Shown: positions 35,553-43,980, counted from the first letter of the stretch. The stretch is DNA of 64,000 nt from an uncultured Pelagibacteraceae bacterium (GCA_902579285.1 CACHGA010000001.1:1-64000); one strand, 5' to 3'. Made by a program: numbers and translations. The notes: generated by a model not told the origin, from the sequence alone.

Positions 35553-36998
35553 ATGAATCAATATGACGTTATAATAGTAGGTTTGGGTCCAACTGGGGGC
35601 ACCCTTGCTAATTTATTGGCTCTTAATGGATTTTCAATACTAATTTTAGAAAGAGAGAAAAACTTGTACGCTTTGCCTAGAGCAGTTCACTTTGACGATG
35701 AAATCATGAGGGTTTTTCAAACCATAGGAATTACAAAAAAATTTTTAAAAAATACCATAATCAATAAAGGTACGAAGTTTGTAAACTCTGATGGTAAAGT
35801 TTTACTTGATTGGCCGCGTCCAAAGTCGATTACTGAAAATGGATGGTATCCTAGTTATAGGTTTCACCAACCAGATTTAGAAAAAAATCTTCGAAATCGA
35901 CTTAAAAATTTTAAAAAAGTAAAGTTGATGCAAAACACTGAAGTAATAAGAATTAAAAACAATAAAGATTCAGTTAATTTATTATTTAAGAGTAAAAATA
36001 AACTACAAAAAGTTCGCTCAAAGTATGTAATTGGTTGTGATGGTGCAAGATCTACTACAAGAGATCAAATGGGTTCGGTTTTAGATAACTTGGGCTTCAC
36101 TCAAAAGTGGGCAGTGGTTGACTTAATATTAAGGAAAAATAAAAACAAATTGCCAGATAGAACAATCCAATACTCAAACTCAGAAAGACCAGCTACTTAT
36201 TGTAGAAATGTTGGAAAAAGAAGACGATGGGAATTTGCTATTCAAGATAATGAAGATGAAAAAGAAATATTATCGGATGAATACATTTGGAATTTTCTAA
36301 AACCTTGGCTTAACCCAAAAGATGCATATTTAGAAAGAAAAGCAATTTATATTTTTCAATCGGCTATTGCGAGAAAGTGGAGAAAGGGTAGGATTTTTAT
36401 TGCTGGGGATGCTGCTCATCTTATGCCGCCATTTATGGGTCAAGGTATGTGCGCTGGCATAAGAGATGTATCTAACCTGGCTTGGAAAATTAGTTGGTGT
36501 ATTAAAAATAATCATAATGAGAAATTTTTAGATACCTATCAATCCGAAAGATTCTCAAACGCAAAAGAGTATATCGAGACAACAATGCGGATGGGAGAAT
36601 TTGTTAATGCGGTAGGATCAGAGAATATTACTGATAATATTATTTCTGGTCCGAACGGTACTAAGAGCATGCAATCGATTAAGCCAAAGCTAGGACTTGG
36701 GCTTGGTAGTAACAAAGATAAAAATAGGGGTAAAATTTTTCCTCAACTTATAATGAAAAATGGAAAAACTTTAGATGAGAAGTTTTCAATGTCTCCCTTG
36801 TTACTTACTTCATCTAAATTAAGCAAAAAGATTTCTTTAAATAAAATTCAGTCCATTACAGACAAAGACATCAAAGGTCTTAATAACTTATTAAAATCTT
36901 ATAATGCAAAGGCAATTATTGTCAGACCAGACAGGTTTATTCTTAAGACATGTAAGAAAGTAAAAGATTTTAACCAAATAGAGTCTTTGCCGCTTTAA
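35553..36998 (+). CDS. MhpA-type FAD-dependent aromatic hydroxylase
   Basis: This 481-residue class A flavoprotein monooxygenase has the dinucleotide loop 'GLGPTGGTLAN' (10-20) and 'PRAVHFDDE' (42-50), a hallmark of 3-(3-hydroxyphenyl)propionate hydroxylases and relatives. 'GCDGARS' (160-166), 'GDAAHLMPPFMGQGMCAGIRD' (284 onward) and a C-terminal thioredoxin-like tail with 'AIIVRPDRF' complete it. It should hydroxylate a phenolic acid to a catechol with NAD(P)H and O2. It is co-directional with the extradiol dioxygenase. The 3' end overlaps the convergent BKACE gene by 29 nt. Confidence 0.92.
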   Translation: MNQYDVIIVGLGPTGGTLANLLALNGFSILILEREKNLYALPRAVHFDDEIMRVFQTIGITKKFLKNTIINKGTKFVNSDGKVLLDWPRPKSITENGWYPSYRFHQPDLEKNLRNRLKNFKKVKLMQNTEVIRIKNNKDSVNLLFKSKNKLQKVRSKYVIGCDGARSTTRDQMGSVLDNLGFTQKWAVVDLILRKNKNKLPDRTIQYSNSERPATYCRNVGKRRRWEFAIQDNEDEKEILSDEYIWNFLKPWLNPKDAYLERKAIYIFQSAIARKWRKGRIFIAGDAAHLMPPFMGQGMCAGIRDVSNLAWKISWCIKNNHNEKFLDTYQSERFSNAKEYIETTMRMGEFVNAVGSENITDNIISGPNGTKSMQSIKPKLGLGLGSNKDKNRGKIFPQLIMKNGKTLDEKFSMSPLLLTSSKLSKKISLNKIQSITDKDIKGLNNLLKSYNAKAIIVRPDRFILKTCKKVKDFNQIESLPL

Positions 36999-37749
36999 CT
37001 TTAGTTTCATTATCTGGGGCTATACTTCCATCTGGCATTAAAAGAGAATTTTCAAAACCAACTCTAATTTTACCACCGAGTTTAATTGCTGTTTTTAGGC
37101 ACGGTATTTCTTCTTTTGAAAAAGCACATACGGCCCAGTCTGCGATTATATTGTGATCTTTAAGTTTTCTTAAAAAAAAAGGAATTTTTTCAGGATCACT
37201 TACTTTGCCTGAGTAGTGACCTATTGTAAACATGCACCAAACTCTTGTATCTAAGAGTTTTGATTTTTTTAAAACATCTGAGAGAAGATCTAAATCCTCT
37301 GGCTCATAACATATGTGTTGAACTTTTGTACCCACTTCGTGCAGTTTCTGATAGATCCTGATATCATCTAATTCGGGTTTCCTTGATGGTATCATTTCCC
37401 TTACAGCAATCGAGATACCTGGTGGTAACACTTCGTAGGCTAACTTTCGCATTTCAGGTGGAGAATATTTTCCAACAGCTTCTGTTGTTATTTGTAAATG
37501 CATTTTAGGAACTTTTTTTTGAAGTTCGCTCAATGCTTCCTTGCACAACCCAGAGTCTAGAATATGTTGTCCATTTTCATTTCTGATGTGAAAGTGAATA
37601 GCATCTGCTCCTGAGTTGTAACAAGCTTGACCTGTTTTTACAATTTCTGGGATTGTCATTGGAACTTTGGGATGGTCTTTTTTCATTGGTCTCGCTCCAT
37701 TCGGGGCTACCATCAGACTAGGCAAGTTTTTTGGCTTATAATAATCCAA
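36970..37749 (-). CDS. Beta-keto acid cleavage enzyme (BKACE, DUF849)
   Basis: The 259-residue TIM-barrel protein belongs to the BKACE family (3-keto-5-aminohexanoate cleavage enzyme-like). Zn ligands are in 'DAIHFHIRNENGQH', the N-terminal 'APNGARPMKKDHPKVPMT' is conserved, and the glutamate is in 'RVGFENSLL'. These enzymes cleave a beta-keto acid with acetyl-CoA to acetoacetate and a CoA ester. The start is TTG one nucleotide after the UbiH-like stop; an ATG 12 codons later is too far in. The 3' end overlaps the hydroxylase gene by 29 nt. Confidence 0.92.
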   Translation of the reverse strand: MDYYKPKNLPSLMVAPNGARPMKKDHPKVPMTIPEIVKTGQACYNSGADAIHFHIRNENGQHILDSGLCKEALSELQKKVPKMHLQITTEAVGKYSPPEMRKLAYEVLPPGISIAVREMIPSRKPELDDIRIYQKLHEVGTKVQHICYEPEDLDLLSDVLKKSKLLDTRVWCMFTIGHYSGKVSDPEKIPFFLRKLKDHNIIADWAVCAFSKEEIPCLKTAIKLGGKIRVGFENSLLMPDGSIAPDNETKVKAAKTLFG

Positions 37750-37750
37750 A

Positions 37751-38881
37751 TTAAAATATTCCCTTGTTAGAAACTCTCAAACTAATATCTTTAAGGATAT
37801 TAAATTTATTTATATCTTTTAGTATAACTTTTTTAATAGGCTCAGTAATTTTATTAAATTTAAAAAAATTATTTATAAAGTTTATTCCTAAACCGAAAAG
37901 AAGGTTTTCTGGTTTCCTTTGTTTTAAATATTCGTCTATAAATAATGAGTCTTTAATTTGAATGCCATTTTTTATGTATTCATTAATTTTTCTATTTAAA
38001 TAAAAAATATCTCTCAAAATTAAGTTAAACCCTTGTCCTGCAACTGGATGCACATTATATGAGCCTTCTCCGAGTAACAAAATATTTTTTTTATTAAAGC
38101 TTGATCGGAATTTAAATGATATTGGAAAACAATCTACTTTAGAGATTCTTAAATCGCTTTGGATTTTCAGAATTTCTTTAAGTTTCTTAGTTATAATAAG
38201 GGCTGCGTTTTTATTTTTAAATTTACTTCCTACACTCCACACGAAAGAAAATTTGTTTTTGTTTAAAGGAAGTATGGCCATTGGTCCTTCCTTTAAGAAA
38301 AATTGCTTTGCATTTATTATATTCGAAGTGTGATTAACAATTGATGTAAAGGCGATCTCATCTGTTTTTCTCTCAATAAATCTGTCCTTAAATATATTTT
38401 GAATAATTTCTGATTTGCTGCCTGTACAAACAAATATAGCATCATAACTGAAATTTTTATTTGCAAAAAAAACCTTATTTTTTTCAACGTCTATTTCACT
38501 AACTTTTTTATTAAATATTTTTAAATTCTTGTATGTATTTATTTTTTTTTTAATTAATTTCTTTAAAATTTCATTTTGGAACAAAAACATTAAATTTTTA
38601 CGTTTATTTGATAAATTCATAAAGTGTTTGATTTCTTTTGAATGTTCTTTGTAAAGATCTATCTCCTTAGATTCAAAAAAGATTTTCGATTTTTTTTTGC
38701 CAATAAAACTGATTAAGCCTTTATGATTACTTTCAGAAATAGCTGTAGTTCTTATATCTCTCCTTCTTTTTTTATCAGGCGCTGCAATTAAATGGACGTC
38801 TAAATTGAGTTTTCCCAGAATTAATGCAGCTGTAAGCCCAGTTAACCCGTTTCCAATTATGCATATTTTTTGTTTAATCAT
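37751..38881 (-). CDS. UbiH/UbiF/COQ6-family FAD monooxygenase
   Basis: The 376-residue flavoprotein has 'IIGNGLTGLTAALILG' (about 8-23), 'RTTAIS' and the family signature 'VHPVAGQGFNLILRD' after 'ILLLGEGSYN'. It probably hydroxylates the ubiquinone ring in the inner membrane. The usual GD motif reads 'LLLGEGSYNVHP', an E-for-D change that is unusual in this family. The start overlaps the hemE stop by 8 nt, so it belongs to a hemE-ubiH-BKACE transcription unit. Confidence 0.88.
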   Translation of the reverse strand: MIKQKICIIGNGLTGLTAALILGKLNLDVHLIAAPDKKRRRDIRTTAISESNHKGLISFIGKKKSKIFFESKEIDLYKEHSKEIKHFMNLSNKRKNLMFLFQNEILKKLIKKKINTYKNLKIFNKKVSEIDVEKNKVFFANKNFSYDAIFVCTGSKSEIIQNIFKDRFIERKTDEIAFTSIVNHTSNIINAKQFFLKEGPMAILPLNKNKFSFVWSVGSKFKNKNAALIITKKLKEILKIQSDLRISKVDCFPISFKFRSSFNKKNILLLGEGSYNVHPVAGQGFNLILRDIFYLNRKINEYIKNGIQIKDSLFIDEYLKQRKPENLLFGLGINFINNFFKFNKITEPIKKVILKDINKFNILKDISLRVSNKGIF

Positions 38882-39884
38882 TTTTTTCTCTTATAAATTT
38901 AACAATGAAATCTATAGTCTCTGGTTTTGTTTCTGGTAACACTCCGTGTCCTAAATTAAAAATATATGGATAATTTGAAAAGATTGAGATGTATTTCATA
39001 ATGTTCTTTTTTAAATCTTCTGTGGATCCCAATAAAATTTTGGGGTCCAAACCTCCTTGTATTGGTATTCCACTAGCTTTTTCTAAAATCCAGGATGGCT
39101 CAACATCGTAGTCGATGCTTATACAATCTGGTTTGACTACTTTGCAAAATTCTTCATATTTTTTATTTATTCCTCTCGGAAAACAAATGATTGGTTTACC
39201 CAGCTTCTTCAACCTTGCAACAATTCTTTTTGTTGGCTCAAAACAGAACTTTTTAATTTTATTTGCTGGGAGCAATCCTGCCCATGAATCAAATATTTGT
39301 ACCGTATCTGCCCCTGCCTCTATTTGATTTTTTAAATGTAAATATATAAAGCTTTCAATTTTGTTCATTAATTTTTCTATTTTTTTTTCGTCTTCAAGAA
39401 GGTTTTCTATATTAAAATTTTTCTTTGGTGACTCTCTATTAATCATATAAACCAAAAGAGTCCATGGAGCTCCAGCAAAACCAATAAGGTTTGTGTTTTT
39501 AAGTTTTTCTTTTGTTTTTTTTATTCCTTTATAAACCGGATATACTCGCTCTACAAAATCACTTTCCTTACAATTTATTATTTTTTCAATATCTATTTCT
39601 CCTAATATAGGTCCATGTCCTTTTTTAAACTCTACTTTCTGGTTAAGACCGTAGGGTATTATTAAAATATCAGAAAAAATTATTGCAGCATCTAATTTAA
39701 ATCTATTTATTGGTTGTAATGTAATTTCTTTTACTAAGTCTGGGTTTAAACATAACTTTATAAAATCTTTATTTTCACTTCTAATTTTTCTAAATTCAGG
39801 AAGGTATCTTCCAGCTTGTCTCATAAACCATATAGGTTTGCTAGAAACTTTTTTATTTATTATACAGTCTGATAATTTACTCAT
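38874..39884 (-). CDS. hemE: Uroporphyrinogen decarboxylase
   Basis: The 336-residue enzyme decarboxylates uroporphyrinogen III to coproporphyrinogen III. 'PIWFMRQAGRYLPEFR' (residues 17-32) holds the substrate arginines, 'AAIIFSDILIIP' the catalytic aspartate, and 'IFNLGHGVLPET' the C-terminal signature. In many Alphaproteobacteria hemE flanks the replication origin, and the gap upstream of this start has origin features. Confidence 0.97.
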   Translation of the reverse strand: MSKLSDCIINKKVSSKPIWFMRQAGRYLPEFRKIRSENKDFIKLCLNPDLVKEITLQPINRFKLDAAIIFSDILIIPYGLNQKVEFKKGHGPILGEIDIEKIINCKESDFVERVYPVYKGIKKTKEKLKNTNLIGFAGAPWTLLVYMINRESPKKNFNIENLLEDEKKIEKLMNKIESFIYLHLKNQIEAGADTVQIFDSWAGLLPANKIKKFCFEPTKRIVARLKKLGKPIICFPRGINKKYEEFCKVVKPDCISIDYDVEPSWILEKASGIPIQGGLDPKILLGSTEDLKKNIMKYISIFSNYPYIFNLGHGVLPETKPETIDFIVKFIREKND

Positions 39885-39959
39885 AATATATATTATAAAT
39901 TTAAATTATAATTGATGTAATAGGTTATGTTAGTTACTATGATTAGTATAATTCACCAT

Positions 39960-39968
39960 TTATCTACA
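39960..39968 (+). promoter_or_regulatory. DnaA box, one mismatch
   Basis: TTATCTACA differs from TTATCCACA at one position. It lies in the hemE-ppsR gap, 45 nt before the consensus box and in the same orientation. Confidence 0.6.
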
Positions 39969-39992
39969 TTTTTATACATTTAAGAAGCTGTA

Positions 39993-40012
39993 AATTAAGT
40001 AAAATTAAGTAA
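39993..40012 (+). repeat. Tandem 10-bp direct repeat beside DnaA box
   Basis: AATTAAGTAA occurs twice head-to-tail (39993-40002 and 40003-40012), ending exactly where the consensus DnaA box begins. TTAA half-sites spaced by 6 nt recall a CtrA site (TTAA-N7-TTAA) but the spacing is off by one. It may serve as an unwinding element or regulator site. Confidence 0.65.
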
Positions 40013-40021
40013 TTATGCACA
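40013..40021 (+). promoter_or_regulatory. DnaA box, consensus
   Basis: TTATGCACA is a full match to TTATNCACA and abuts the tandem repeat. It is the best DnaA site I found in the hemE-ppsR gap. Confidence 0.75.
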
Positions 40022-40157
40022 ATCTTGAATAAAAGTTATAAAATTATAAACATAGGATAAATTGTTTGTAATTTGTTAATCTAGTATGAATAAAAAAAGT
40101 AGTTTTATTAATCTATACTTATATCTACTAATTATTATAAATTAATTAACAGAGTTA

Positions 40158-40979
40158 ATGACAAGAAAATATCAGATAATTTTAATATCAGACTCAACCG
40201 GAGAAACACTTGGCAGAATTTTCCTTGCGATACAATCTCAATTTGCAAGCTTCGAGTATGATAAAAAAGAGTATGTTTTTATTAGAACAGAACAACAGAT
40301 AGATAAGGTTTTAAACGAGTATAAAGGAAAAAAAAATACAATTGTTTTATACACGGTCGTAGATACCAAATTAGCAAAATATTTGGCTTCAGAAAGCCTC
40401 AAAAGTAATATTCCTTGTTTCGGAGTTTTAGGAAACCTAATTCTAAGTTTCTCAAAATTACTTAACCAGAAAGCTATACACAAACCTAGCGCTCAGCACG
40501 TTTTGGATGAAGATTATTATAAAAGAATAGAAGCAATACAATTTACAATGTCTCATGACGATGGGAAGAAAACAGAGGATATAAATCAAGCTGATATTAT
40601 TTTATTAGGTGTAAGCAGAACCAGCAAAACACCAACATCAATTTATTTAGCGAATCGAGGTTACAAAACTTTAAATATACCTTTGGTGCTTGACCAAAAA
40701 ATCCCTCAAATTCTTAAGGAAAATTTTTCTAAATTTTGTGTTATTGGTTTAGTAGCTGATCCGGAAAGATTGTCTGAAATAAGAAGAACACGTGCAAGCG
40801 TTAATCAATCAATAGACCTAAAGGCCTACACAGACGTAGAAGCAATAAAAGAAGAAGTTGAAAATTCAAAGAAAATGTTCAAACAACATGGTTGGCCCAC
40901 AATTGACGTAACACGAAGATCTGTCGAGGAAACCGCTGCATCTATAATTAAAATATTTGAAATAAAAAAGAACAAATGA
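40158..40979 (+). CDS. ppsR: Pyruvate, phosphate dikinase/PEP synthase regulatory protein
   Basis: The 273-residue bifunctional kinase/pyrophosphorylase (DUF299) switches PPDK or PEP synthase on and off by threonine phosphorylation. 'LISDSTGETLGR' (residues 9-20), the P-loop-like 'GVSRTSKTPTSIYLANRG' (151-168) and the C-terminal 'IDVTRRSVEETAASI' are diagnostic. It is the first gene rightward from the origin and opens a five-gene chain joined by 4-nt overlaps. The target dikinase is not in this window. Confidence 0.96.
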   Translation: MTRKYQIILISDSTGETLGRIFLAIQSQFASFEYDKKEYVFIRTEQQIDKVLNEYKGKKNTIVLYTVVDTKLAKYLASESLKSNIPCFGVLGNLILSFSKLLNQKAIHKPSAQHVLDEDYYKRIEAIQFTMSHDDGKKTEDINQADIILLGVSRTSKTPTSIYLANRGYKTLNIPLVLDQKIPQILKENFSKFCVIGLVADPERLSEIRRTRASVNQSIDLKAYTDVEAIKEEVENSKKMFKQHGWPTIDVTRRSVEETAASIIKIFEIKKNK

Positions 40980-41557
40980 AAATTATTTTAGCTTCAAAAA
41001 GCGCTGTGAGAAAAAAAATTTTAGATCAAAATAATATCAAAAACGAAGTTATAGGATCAAATGTGAATGAAGATGAGGTAAAAGTATCTTTGTTAGCAGA
41101 AGGGGCGAATCCAATGCTTATATCTAAAAATTTAGCAGAATTGAAAGCAAACAAAGTAAGCTCAAAAGCACCTGATCGAATAGTTCTGGGGGCAGATAGC
41201 GTAATAGATTACAATGGCGAGCTTATTTCTAAACCCAAAAATAGAGATGAGGCTTTAAACATATTGAAAAAATTAAACGGCAATAATCACAATCTCATTA
41301 GTTCCGTATGTATATCTAAAAACGCCTCAATGATTTGGAATTATACAGATACATCATCACTAACCATGAAAAAACTTGAAGAGAGCAAATTAAAATCTTA
41401 TCTAGATAAAATCAAAGATGAAATCTTATTTGCTTATGGCGTGTATCAAATCGAAGCGGATGGAAGATCTTTATTTTCTAAAATTGAGGGAGATGAAAAC
41501 TCAATAATGGGGCTTCCGGTTAAAAAAATTAAGGAGTATCTCGATAATCTAAAATGA
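40976..41557 (+). CDS. maf: Maf family nucleotide pyrophosphatase
   Basis: The 193-residue protein has the Maf start 'IILASKSAVRKKIL' (residues 2-15) and 'VLGADSVIDYNGELISKP' with the catalytic aspartate, followed by 'FAYGVYQIEADGRSLFSKIEG'. Maf proteins hydrolyse non-canonical or modified NTPs to keep them out of nucleic acids. The start overlaps ppsR by 4 nt (ATGA) and the stop overlaps aroE by 4 nt. Confidence 0.94.
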   Translation: MKIILASKSAVRKKILDQNNIKNEVIGSNVNEDEVKVSLLAEGANPMLISKNLAELKANKVSSKAPDRIVLGADSVIDYNGELISKPKNRDEALNILKKLNGNNHNLISSVCISKNASMIWNYTDTSSLTMKKLEESKLKSYLDKIKDEILFAYGVYQIEADGRSLFSKIEGDENSIMGLPVKKIKEYLDNLK

Positions 41558-42342
41558 AAAACTACTTGGTAATAGGAAATCCAATAGAGCACTCTTTGTC
41601 GCCTTTGTTGCACAATTTTTGGATTAAAAAATATCATATATCTGCAATTTATAAAAAGATGGAGCTCGAAAGAAATAATATTGCAAAAATCATTTCTGAT
41701 TTAAGGGAAGACAAAATCAATGGAGTCAATGTAACTGTACCTTTCAAAAAAGATGTTATTCCATTTTTAGATGGAATGTCAGATATTGCTAAAGAGACTA
41801 ATTCTGTAAACACAATTTACAAAAAAGAAGCAAAAGTAATCGGAGATAACACAGATGTATATGGGTTCACTACAGCAATAAAATTATCTAATTTTCATCC
41901 AAAAAACAAAAAGGCATTAATTTTAGGTGCTGGTGGGGTCTCGCCGTCTATTATATTTGCTTTAAAAAAAATGGGTATCTCAGAAATTATTTTGTCCAAC
42001 AGAACAAAACAGAAAGCCGAGTCTTTAAAAAAGCTATTTCCTTATGTAAAAATAATTAATTGGGGAGAAACAGCTAAATTTGATTTAATAGTAAATACAA
42101 CAAGCGTAGGTATTAAAAACAATGAAGAAATTAAATTGGACCTCTCAGAATTAGGGGGGGATCTATTTTATGATTTAATTTATAACCCGTCTCAGACCAA
42201 TTTTTTAAAAAAAGCGAAAAAACTTGGAAAAAAAACGGAAAATGGAAAAAATATGTTTATCTATCAAGCTGCGAGAGCTTTCAAAATTTGGCACAATATA
42301 GACCCAGAAGTTAATAGCGAGGTGGAAGATCTGATTAAATGA
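41554..42342 (+). CDS. aroE: Shikimate dehydrogenase
   Basis: The 262-residue enzyme reduces 3-dehydroshikimate with NADPH. The substrate motif 'GNPIEHSLSPLLHNF' (residues 6-20) and the catalytic lysine in 'NVTVPFKKDVIPFLD' are present. The NADP loop 'LILGAGGVSPSIIFAL' and 'NTTSVGIKNN' follow. The family often has GAGGA at the loop. Linked by ATGA overlaps to maf and coaE. Confidence 0.96.
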   Translation: MKNYLVIGNPIEHSLSPLLHNFWIKKYHISAIYKKMELERNNIAKIISDLREDKINGVNVTVPFKKDVIPFLDGMSDIAKETNSVNTIYKKEAKVIGDNTDVYGFTTAIKLSNFHPKNKKALILGAGGVSPSIIFALKKMGISEIILSNRTKQKAESLKKLFPYVKIINWGETAKFDLIVNTTSVGIKNNEEIKLDLSELGGDLFYDLIYNPSQTNFLKKAKKLGKKTENGKNMFIYQAARAFKIWHNIDPEVNSEVEDLIK

Positions 42343-42902
42343 TCAAAATAGGAATAACTGGCTCTTTGGCCTCTGGAAAATCTACGGTAGCAAGAATCTT
42401 TGCGGGGACTAAATATCCATTATTTAATGCAGATCTACAAGTAAGCAAGATCTATAGGCAAAAAATGTTTGCTAATAAAACTTTTAAAGTATTTAGGTTA
42501 AACAATAAAAAAAATATTAAATTTAAAATAAAAAATATTATTAAGAAGAATAAGGGAGAAATAAATAAGTTAGAAAAAATAATACATCCACTTATTAGAA
42601 ATCAAATTAAAATTTTTACAAGAAAAAATAAAAACAAGAAATTTATTTTCTTTGAAATACCACTTCTTATTGAGAGCAAACTTATGAAAAATTATGATGT
42701 GATTATATTTGTAAATTCTATAAGAAAAATAAGACTTAAGAGATATCTTAAAAGGGGCAAAAACAAAGAAATGTTTAATTTACTTGATAAAAGGCAACTT
42801 CCACCCCAAAAAAAAATTAAGTTTTGTGATTATGTTATCAACAATAACGGGTCTTTAAAAAAATTGAAAATAAAAATTAAATCTATAAAAAATAAACTAT
42901 GA
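42339..42902 (+). CDS. coaE: Dephospho-CoA kinase
   Basis: This 187-residue kinase phosphorylates dephospho-CoA in the last step of CoA synthesis. The P-loop 'GITGSLASGKSTVARIF' is at residues 4-20. 'FNADLQV' holds the substrate-binding aspartate and 'IHPLIRNQI' the family His-Pro. The protein is lysine-rich and slightly shorter than the usual 200 residues, mainly in the CoA-domain region, but looks complete. 4-nt overlaps on both sides. Confidence 0.93.
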   Translation: MIKIGITGSLASGKSTVARIFAGTKYPLFNADLQVSKIYRQKMFANKTFKVFRLNNKKNIKFKIKNIIKKNKGEINKLEKIIHPLIRNQIKIFTRKNKNKKFIFFEIPLLIESKLMKNYDVIIFVNSIRKIRLKRYLKRGKNKEMFNLLDKRQLPPQKKIKFCDYVINNNGSLKKLKIKIKSIKNKL

Positions 42903-43567
42903 ACGAAATAATTCTCGATACAGAGACTACCGGTCTATCTATAAAAGATGATCATAGGATTATAGAAATTGCGTGCATTGAAACACAAAATCTCATTCCA
43001 ACAAAAAGGATTTTTTATAAACTTATAAATCCTGAAAGAGATGTATCTGTAGAGGCGCTTAAGATCCATGGATATTCAAATGACGTTTTAAAAAATAAGG
43101 AAAAATTTGCTGATATCGTTAAAGAGTTTAAAAACTTTATTTCAGGAAAAAAACTTATTATCCATAATGCGCCTTTTGATATTTCATTTATTAATCATGA
43201 ATTAAAGAAATTGAATATTGAGGGTATTGATATTAAAAAAAATGTAATTGATAGTTTAGAGGTCGCAAGATCAAAATTTCCTGGTTCTTCTAATTCTTTA
43301 GATAATCTCTGTAAAAAATTCAACATTGATCTATCAACAAGAACAAAACATAATGCTTTATTAGATTGTGAATTGTTAAGGCAGGTTTATATTAATCTTG
43401 TTGGAGAGAAAGAGCCTTCATTACAATTTAAACAAGCAGAGATTCTAAATCAAAATCAAAATAATATTATAAAAAAATACTCAAAAGACGTAATCAAGCC
43501 TTCTCAAATAGAAATTAATTATCATGCAGAATTTTTAAAGAAAGAAATTAAAAAAAACTACTTTTGA
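42899..43567 (+). CDS. dnaQ: DNA polymerase III epsilon subunit (3'-5' exonuclease)
   Basis: The 222-residue DEDDh exonuclease proofreads for the replicative polymerase. Exo I is 'ILDTETTGLS' (residues 4-13), Exo II is 'LIIHNAPFDISFINHEL' and Exo III is 'TKHNALLDCELLRQVYINL'. It ends the chain from ppsR, overlapping coaE by 4 nt. The 3' end overlaps the convergent secB by 10 nt. The C-terminal tail probably carries the alpha-subunit binding region. Confidence 0.95.
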   Translation: MNEIILDTETTGLSIKDDHRIIEIACIETQNLIPTKRIFYKLINPERDVSVEALKIHGYSNDVLKNKEKFADIVKEFKNFISGKKLIIHNAPFDISFINHELKKLNIEGIDIKKNVIDSLEVARSKFPGSSNSLDNLCKKFNIDLSTRTKHNALLDCELLRQVYINLVGEKEPSLQFKQAEILNQNQNNIIKKYSKDVIKPSQIEINYHAEFLKKEIKKNYF

Positions 43568-43980
43568 TTTTTTCTACTTTCATACAGTCTTTTAAAATCA
43601 ATTTTTTCAGGAATATTAATCTTATTAAAACCAGAATTCTTAAATAAAAATATTATTACTTCTCTCATACTTGGATATACTTCTTCAGGTACATTAATAA
43701 GTATAATTTTTTCCATTTCATCTTTACTTCCAATCTTATTGAATTGAATTATAGATGACAGCTCAACTTTAACATCTAAGTTACTTTTAGATGTATTATT
43801 AACAGGTATTAATCTTAAATTAATGTCAGCTTGAATAATTTTTTCTTTTAGTTTTATGCTCTTGATGTCACACACAAAAGTATAATTTTTTATATCTTTT
43901 TCTAAAAGAAAATAGGATTTTGCGTCTTTTATTTTAAAACTTAAATCCTTTATGTATTTTGTTACAATTTCATATGTCAT
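43558..43980 (-). CDS. secB: SecB protein-export chaperone
   Basis: The 140-residue protein matches alphaproteobacterial SecB in length and pattern: 'YIKDLSFKIKDAKSYF' near the start, 'IILINVPEEVYPSMREVIIFLFKNSGF' and the C-terminal 'INIPEKIDFKRLYESR'. The ATG at 43980 has an AAGGA 8 nt upstream. An in-frame ATG at 44031 would add 17 residues and a 62-nt overlap with the fxsA-like gene, and is less likely. SecB delivers unfolded preproteins to SecA. Confidence 0.87.
   Translation of the reverse strand: MTYEIVTKYIKDLSFKIKDAKSYFLLEKDIKNYTFVCDIKSIKLKEKIIQADINLRLIPVNNTSKSNLDVKVELSSIIQFNKIGSKDEMEKIILINVPEEVYPSMREVIIFLFKNSGFNKINIPEKIDFKRLYESRKNQK

Larger units (their letters stand above)
39885..40157. 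other. oriC: Probable chromosomal replication origin (oriC)
   Basis: This 273-nt, extremely AT-rich gap between divergent hemE and ppsR is the longest non-coding stretch in the window. It occupies the position of oriC in Caulobacter- and Rickettsia-like genomes. It holds one consensus DnaA box (TTATGCACA, 40013-40021), one with a single mismatch (TTATCTACA, 39960-39968), a weaker TTATACATT (39972-39980) and a tandem 10-bp repeat. The parS-like sites and parAB about 22 kb away fit. I did not compute skew. Confidence 0.82.

Noticed and set aside
39993-40012. Canonical CtrA binding site at the origin
   Set aside because: TTAA half-sites are 6 nt apart, not 7, and lack the trailing C; kept only as a tandem repeat.
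40789-40794. CACGTG in ppsR as a third parS
   Set aside because: Flanks (GAACACGTGCAA) lack the TTT/AAA arms of parS.
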